Shown: positions 58,858 through 64,000 of the stretch, one piece after another
Numbering within the stretch: the stretch's first letter is position 1
How the letters are laid out: every line of letters begins with the position of its first letter
From: Holtermannia corniformis
Taxonomy: Eukaryota; Basidiomycota; Tremellomycetes; Holtermanniales
Length of the DNA: 64,000 nucleotides
Direction of reading: 5' to 3'
NCBI GenBank assembly: GCA_001599935.1
Contig: BCIJ01000006.1
Span: 248,001-312,000, forward strand
Made by a program: the position numbers and the translations under genes
The notes under the pieces: model-generated
Seen by the model: the letters and a program-made list of their open reading frames with translations, nothing else
The model's database searches: none
Told to the model about the DNA's origin: nothing

Positions 58858-59190
58858 CTAGGGATATCTTTCGGTCATGGTTGCGTTAAAGTCGTTGAAG
58901 CAGCAACCCTCACCCTGCATGGTGCTTTAATGCAGCCATTACTGGTGGCACCCAGGAGCACTCACCGGCTTACTATCTCCGCAAGGTTGGCAGAAGTAAC
59001 GGTTCAGGACGATTGGTCCGTTCATCGAGGGACGAGTGATTCTGTATGCGAATGTGGTTCGCGACCCGCAGCGGGGTCTGTGTCCATTGGCATCATTGGC
59101 CCCGCGGTGGCAACGGCAATGGCATCTGCACTGAGGCCGTTCCCAGGTAGCATGGCTGAAGCCATTTGTAGGTGTAACGATGCTAGACAT
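58858..59190 (-). CDS. Small CxCxC cysteine-rich protein, copy 1
   Basis: Two exons, 58966..59190 and 58858..58914, with a 51 bp phase-0 intron (282 nt, 93 aa). From ATG 59190 the protein reads MSSIVTPTNGFSHATWERPQ and at once a dense cluster, QCRCHCRCHRG, a spacer of about 40 residues with RPRCGS, then RYFCQPCGDSKP; after the intron comes EGCCFNDF and a short tail. The alternating CxCxCxCH block followed by CxxC and a CC doublet suggests zinc or other metal binding, or disulfides if secreted, though no signal peptide is seen. Every landmark, and the intron position just after the CxxCG, is shared with the gene at 60001. A TATAAGAG sequence lies about 55 bp upstream. No known family recognised. 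Confidence 0.6.
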
Positions 59191-60000
59191 GTCGATGGTA
59201 AGCTTTCCTTGTGTCGTGAGACGCTCCCATGACGCATGAACGCTCTTATACACCTTGAGGTATGGCTTACCATTGTTGTGAGCGCTAATCGGCTCTCGAA
59301 GCGGTCTTTTGGGCTGTTTCTCGTCGATACAAAGGTGGGCATTTGTACCTATGACACAGACGTGTACACACCGGCGTCGCGAAGGCGGTCCGCAAATGCA
59401 TGCGCTGATTCAAGACGATCACTCTTCCATCTGGCAAGACCCGGACAGCCAATACAAGCAGATGCAGGTCGGCGTGCTCGCTGCGGACAAGGGATCGGAC
59501 ACAGCGACGCTCCTTGCAAGGCTCCTTTCACTTTGTCTTCGGTCTACGAATGCTCCGATCAGATTGTGCGCGACCAGTGCGCTTCTTGCAGTAATCGCTG
59601 CGCGTTTGATGTCGGAGACATGCAACACTGCACACACAAAGCAGCTTCAAGTTGCTAATCAGCACCGAATACACCGCAGCGTGCAATCGCCTTCTGTCAA
59701 TGTCCGGGGATAGATCAAGCACAATGGAAGTCGAGAAAGCTCGTCACAGTGGCGATTCGAAGATCTGTTCCGTTCGGTCAAAGCGTGCCCTTGACTTCGC
59801 ATTGCAGCGCGCTGTCGGGTAACCAAGACATATTGCTGCTTCTCCTTACCTCTTTCACTCCATTCATGAGGACTTGCTCTGATCGTGGTCGAGCGCAATG
59901 GTGGTCAGCTTTGTAGCTCAACACTGTCTTCCAAGCTCTAGCCCAGCGTATATAAGCAAGTCAAGCTGCAGCCAGGTGAAACCACCCCCAAGTCAGCACC
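59191..60000. promoter_or_regulatory. Divergent intergenic region between the two CxCxC genes
   Basis: About 810 bp. TATA-like elements face outwards at both ends: TATAAGAG on the minus strand at 59243..59250 and TATATAAG on the plus strand at 59949..59956, each 45-60 bp from its start codon. The middle holds overlapping open frames on both strands (59236..59722) without a recognised family; one plus frame is itself cysteine-rich near 59560..59655 and might be a decayed third copy. Confidence 0.45.
59949..59956 (+). promoter_or_regulatory. TATA box of CxCxC copy 2
   Basis: TATATAAG about 45 bp upstream of the ATG at 60001, the clearest TATA element noticed in the window. The divergent copy has TATAAGAG at an equal distance. 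Confidence 0.55.
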
Positions 60001-60300
60001 ATGCCTCCCCCAAGCGAACCAGTGCACCAGATGCCTCCCGACTGGTCATTTCGTAACGCCAGCTGGCACAAGACGGAGTGCCAATGCGAGTGCGCCTGCC
60101 ACAGTCCGACATGCTCCATCGACACAATCTGGTGCTTTGGGCCAAGTGACACCGCGGACGATAAAGCGCTATTCTTTCTGTGTGAATCATGCGGTACACA
60201 GGTTGGTCTATTCGTTGGCAAGTTCAGACTGACACGACTTTACCAACAGGATGATTGCTGCAAACAAACCATGGTCAAACGAGCTGATAGCGGGCGATAG
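60001..60300 (+). CDS. Small CxCxC cysteine-rich protein, copy 2
   Basis: Two exons, 60001..60201 and 60250..60300, with a 48 bp phase-0 intron (252 nt, 83 aa). The product opens MPPPSEPVHQMPPDWSF, then NASWHKTECQCECACH, a spacer with PTCSIDTIWCFGP, FFLCESCGTQ and, after the intron, DDCCKQTMVKRADSGR. Aligned with copy 1 the shared frame is (A)(S/T)W-x3-xC-x-C-x-C-x-CH, ...F-x-C-x-x-CG, intron, CC. There is no signal peptide or membrane segment. A TATATAAG box sits about 50 bp upstream at 59949..59956, unusually clear for this window and suggesting strong or inducible expression. Function not assignable; metal binding is an inference from the cysteine pattern. Confidence 0.65.
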   Translation: MPPPSEPVHQMPPDWSFRNASWHKTECQCECACHSPTCSIDTIWCFGPSDTADDKALFFLCESCGTQVGLFVGKFRLTRLYQQDDCCKQTMVKRADSGR

Positions 60301-60542
60301 GACGAAGCGTGTATGCACTGTCTAGCCGTCGACTTGACTAGTCTTGGGAGCACACTACGAGCGCGACGTGACACACTCCATGCCTGGCACACGCCTACAA
60401 AAATCTCGTACTCGTACACAGCCATCGTCCCCGACGCACATGACAGGACAGTCCAACACTCGAGCTACAAGCGCGCATCCTTTGGCATCTTGCGCATCCT
60501 GCCGAGACGCTGTCAGCGCAGGCGCCGCAAGGCCATAAGTAC

Positions 60543-62888
60543 TCACGCCTGACGGACGCCGAGGTCGCCCAGGACCTCCTCTGCGCCGCCGAGGATGGCA
60601 TCGAACTTTTGCGTGCGCTGGAACATTTCGATGTGCTTGCCCATGCCCGTCTTGGTGATGCCGCGCCCGCCAAAGATCTGAACGGCGTCATCGGCAATCT
60701 CACCGGCGAACCGGGTCGATTGCATCTTGAGGAACGCGATCTGACCGGCGAGATGCTGTGACTGTTCCTTGTATGACTGGGCCGTGTCAGCGTGTGTCAA
60801 GGGGTTGGGACTAGGAGAGGGCGCACCATGTTGCACATTTGGTACGTGACGGCCTCGAGCCAAGCTTGGATCGCTTCCACTTTGGCAATCATGAACGCGA
60901 GCCTGCTGTGTCAGCTCAGTCGCTGCAGGCCATGGGACCGACTTGTTCCTGATCACCGCCTGTGCGAGTAGTGGTTTGCCAAACACTTGACGCTGGGCAG
61001 CCCACCTAATGCAGTCAGTGATTGCCCGTAGTGATCCGGCGTGACTCACTTCATGCATTCCTCGACGGCGTAGCGCGAGGACCGGGCACTCGAACAGCAC
61101 ATGACCCAGCGCTCGTGCTGTTTGCGTCAGCGGCCGGGCTGCAGCTCACACTGGTAAAGCTCACGTTGAAGTTTGACACTGTCAATCGTCAGCAGTCGTG
61201 CCAAGCAACATGGCCAACGTACAGATTACAAGCAGACCACCATCCTCAGGACCCAGGACGTTCTCGACCGGGACTTTGACCTATCGCATATCAGCGGTGC
61301 TAGCGCACAAGGGTGCACGCTTACATTGTCAAAGGTGATGTAGGCTGTCCCTGCGGCGGGCGAGTACGACGTCTTGATGGGNTTTGTTTCGACGCCTTCG
61401 CCGCGCGGAATGAGAAGGACAGTCAAACCGCCGTCGGTCTGTGCGGTGCGTCAGCTAGACCTGCCACGGTCGGGTGGCGACATACACGACAGCCAACAGT
61501 CTACGACGCGCATCAGCATCAACAGTTTGGCCAACTCGTAACATGGCACCACATACAAAGTAATCAGAGTGCATGCCACCCGTGATCCATTTCTTCGTGC
61601 CATTGACCGTACTGCGCAATCAGCTCCTGATCCCTCCCCACCGCAGTGAATAGACGTACAAGCATTTCCCATCCTCACTCTTGACCGCCGAACACCTCAA
61701 GCCGGCCACGTCGGACCCGGCAAACGCTTCCGAGATTGCAAGGCAGATGTGTTTTTGACCATCAAACACTTCGCTAACGACCTTGCTCTTGAGGGGTTCT
61801 TTGGCAAAGTTGAGGACCGGAGGGAGGCCGATGACCATGCCGGCGTTGAGGCCGTCGCCGTAGCCTCGAGCTGGGACGCGCGCGAGCTCTTGCGTGATGA
61901 TCAACTCGCTGACAGGTGATCAGCTCTGACCGGGTTGCGTTTCGCACGCGACGTACTGGAAATAATCAAACTCTTCACCCTTTACACAGCCGCCCATCAA
62001 CTTGCGCCCGTGCAGATGCTTGCCTGGGCCCAAGCGCATTGCGTGCAAGTTGAGCGCGCTGTCATCGTATCAGTCATTGTTCGCCAGCAACGTTGAACAT
62101 ACGCCATCCGGTCCAGAACATCCTTACTCGCCCTCTTGCCGCTCTCCTCACAAGACAAGGCGTCGGGCAAGACGTACGTATCGACAAACTCTCGTACGGC
62201 CCTCTGGAACGCATAGTGCGATTCCTTAAAGTACGGGCTCTTGTAGCCTTTTGAGAGCCAGGTCGGTTCGCCGTAGGGGACCTTTGAGAGCGCACCGGGC
62301 AAGGCGGGCATGATTTGCTGTTGTTCATTCTCGAGCTGACCGATCCGGAGGCGATCGTCTAGTGCGGTCAGTGGCGAAGGGCGAGCAGGGACGTACACTG
62401 CGGCTTGAACAGGATCTCGGAGCGGTGCAGGCCAAAAAAGGCAGTGGTTGCGTCTTGACCGGCTGTGTGTGATCAGCGCCAAGGTCGGAGAGCACGGGGC
62501 TACTGACCGACTTCGGGATCGAGCAGGACGGTGGACCCGCCTGGGTGCATGTTGGCAAACTTGGAGAGGTCGAACACGACCGAGTCGATGATGATCCAGA
62601 GATCGCCTTCTTTGTTATGCTACAGTGTGTCAGCGCATAGTGGTCTAAAGGTTACAAGCGCGCAGAGTGCCACTTTCGTGCCGGGTGTGATCTGACGGGC
62701 GATCGAGCGAGTACAAAGACGACACCTGAGCACAGACATGCTTCTGCGCTAGTCGCTTCTTGCACACCCATATCGCACCTACAAATCCGTACCAGAGCTG
62801 CAGCCGATCGATCGCGCTCACTGACCTTTGCTACCTCTTCCTTTGTAAGCTTGCGCAGTTGTTCGACTGCAGTCTGTGTGGACGCCAT
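60543..62888 (-). CDS. Acyl-CoA dehydrogenase fused to an N-terminal cytochrome b5 domain
   Basis: Multi-exon minus-strand gene, start 62888, stop 60543. After MASTQTAVEQLRKLTKEEVA the b5 domain shows DLWIIIDSVVFDLSKFANMH followed by PGG (the HPGG haem ligand) and a second haem His in FGLHRSE. The rest is an acyl-CoA dehydrogenase: an N-terminal helical domain (SPYFKESHYAFQRAVREF), ITQELARVPARGYGDGLNAG, HICLAISEAFAGSDVAGLRC, TVLLIPRGEGVET, KVPVENVLGPEDGG, and the C-terminal helical domain with NHERWVMC, KTGMGKHIEMFQRT and AILGGAEEVLGDLG holding the usual catalytic-Glu region. Such b5-dehydrogenase fusions are known in fungi; the b5 may take electrons from FADH2 or feed a desaturation. One ambiguous base lies at 61382, in an AAN codon. 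Confidence 0.9.
61382..61382. other. Ambiguous base N
   Basis: The single N in the window falls in the third position of a codon (AAN, Lys or Asn) in the acyl-CoA dehydrogenase, between VET and PIK. It points to a low-coverage or heterozygous position in the assembly and does not break the frame. Confidence 0.95.
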
Positions 62889-63189
62889 GGTGTCTGTGCT
62901 GCTAAAGTGAGTCTGAATGTGATTGAAAGAGTGGTGATGAGTGGCCAATGTATACAAGACGATATGTAGATAGACGAGCCAGTCACAAGTCATGCGTTGC
63001 TCACCGGCTGATCCGCTAACCGGTCCGAGCCTACCGCATAATAGTACCGCCGGAGCAACTAACACTGCCAACAACCGCGCGGCAGTTTGTCGACTCTTTG
63101 TTGACATGCTCACGATCCCTTCCTAGACATCGACCATCGCGAGCATAGGGACAACGATCAGTACCAGCCATCGGACCCTCATCAACAGC
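62889..63189. promoter_or_regulatory. Divergent promoter between the dehydrogenase and the bZIP gene
   Basis: 301 bp between divergent start codons. No specific motif could be named. Confidence 0.35.
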
Positions 63190-64000
63190 ATGGATCGCGA
63201 TCTCGAATACCAGATCCTCCAAGCCGACTTTCCTCCGCCGGCCGACCCGTCCCACTCTCCTTCGCACCACGAGCTTTCATATGATCAGAGCTATGACCCG
63301 CAGCAGCAGCAGCAGCCAGACGAGTACGCGCCCGCTGTCGCCGCGCCGGCGCCCAAGCGCGGTGGAGGCCGTCCCAAGGGCTCGGGCGTGTCGGCGGGCA
63401 CGGCCAAGGAGAAGAAGGATCGGCAGAGGGTGCAGAACCGTCAAGCGGCCGAACGCAGTCGGATGAAGAAGCGCGATGAGCTGTCAGTCGAACCGCACGG
63501 CAAGAGCGGGAGCTGATGAGCACAGGACATCGCTCGAGCTCACGGTGCAAAACATTCAAGATGAGAATACCCGGCTTCGCGCCCAGCTGCAGACTTTACT
63601 CTCGACTCCCAACCCAGCAGGACCATCGTCGACGCCACACCCAACGGCATCAGACAGCGCCGATACGCTCGGGCTAGACTATGATCTCCTGGCCACGCTC
63701 CAGTCCGAGCTCGAGGCCGTCGAAGCCTCTATCCGTGCTAAATCCCAACCGCAAGCCGACCTCCACCGGCTCTCGTCCACTCTACACCAACGCACAAGCG
63801 AAGCCGAAGCGCTCAGAGAGCTCATAGTCCACCTGCGCAAGGAGCGCGAGAGCGTGTATACAGAGAAAGAAGTGTTGGAGCGCGAACTGGAGGGCAGGCG
63901 GATCCTAGGCAAGGCCAGGGAGATTGTGAGCACGGCCGGAGGCGAGGACGAACGGTTTGATGGCTTGCTTGGCGTTCCGGGTGGCTTGGGCGGTGGACGC
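63190..64000 (+). CDS. bZIP transcription factor with AT-hook-like motif (3' partial)
   Basis: Two exons seen, 63190..63482 and 63526 to the right edge, joined in phase across a 43 bp intron. The N terminus is Ser/His/Gln-rich with a QQQQQ run, then an AT-hook-like KRGGGRPKGSG immediately before a bZIP basic region, DRQRVQNRQAAERSRMKKRD, which fits the N-x2-A-A-x2-S-R consensus. The intron falls at the end of the basic region and the leucine zipper follows with SLELTVQNIQDENTRLRAQL. A second long coiled coil (LHRLSSTLHQRTSEAEALRE onward) extends to the edge. Target genes cannot be inferred; AT-hook plus bZIP suggests binding to composite AT-rich and palindromic sites. The 3' end is outside the window. 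Confidence 0.88.

Noticed and set aside
1..64000. tRNA, rRNA, CRISPR, transposon or viral genes.
   Set aside because: I scanned for B-box-like sequences, long repeats, terminal repeats and reverse transcriptase or transposase motifs and found none I could support by eye.

Overview
The window is a compact, intron-rich stretch of nuclear DNA from a basidiomycete fungus, most likely a yeast-like one (perhaps Tremellomycetes; this placement is inference). The signs are: genes broken by many 43-70 bp introns with GTNNGN donors and CTGAC/CTAAC-type branch sites just before the acceptor; a fungal gene set (Gut2, Ctr copper transporter, Dma-type FHA-RING ligase, CFEM GPI proteins, Blm10, Ufo1-like F-box protein); and moderately GC-rich coding sequence. 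No transposon, virus, CRISPR, rRNA or tRNA was recognised. The left and right ends each cut a gene.

Layout. 1-12.6 kb: 3' end of a cyclopropane-fatty-acid-synthase-type methyltransferase, a Ctr copper transporter, a very large BLM10/PA200 proteasome activator on the minus strand, then a GNAT acetyltransferase carrying a C-terminal MYND finger. 12.7-21 kb: a DHH exopolyphosphatase, two small tandem paralogous helical proteins, POL12 (DNA polymerase alpha B subunit) and NOP58. 21-29 kb: an unassigned stretch, a tandem pair of NmrA-like NAD(P)-binding proteins, a Sec2-type Rab exchange factor and an unknown basic protein. 29-42 kb: mitochondrial FAD glycerol-3-phosphate dehydrogenase with EF hands, a Sec4/Rab8 GTPase, a Dma1-like FHA-RING ligase, a small cysteine-rich protein and a vacuolar cation/proton exchanger. 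42-53 kb: CFEM-like GPI protein, glycolipid transfer protein, condensin subunit 1, a HYPK-like protein, a third small helical protein, a true CFEM protein and a small conserved protein. 53-64 kb: a Ufo1-like F-box/WD40/UIM protein, a monoglyceride-lipase-like hydrolase, a divergent pair of small CxCxC proteins, a cytochrome b5-acyl-CoA dehydrogenase fusion and the start of a bZIP factor.

Most genes are housekeeping and act independently; there is no operon logic. Loose functional links are secretion (Sec2-type GEF and its usual client Sec4/Rab8, 6 kb apart), protein turnover (Blm10, Dma, Ufo1) and lipid metabolism (methyltransferase, GLTP, lipase, acyl-CoA dehydrogenase). The most interesting parts are the small, apparently lineage-specific families: the head-to-head CxCxC pair (58.9 and 60.0 kb), the intronless helical family (14.7, 15.5 and possibly 51.0 kb), and the cysteine-rich protein at 38 kb. 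Exon coordinates were derived by eye from splice signals and reading phase; where totals are divisible by three and the phases fit, this is stated.
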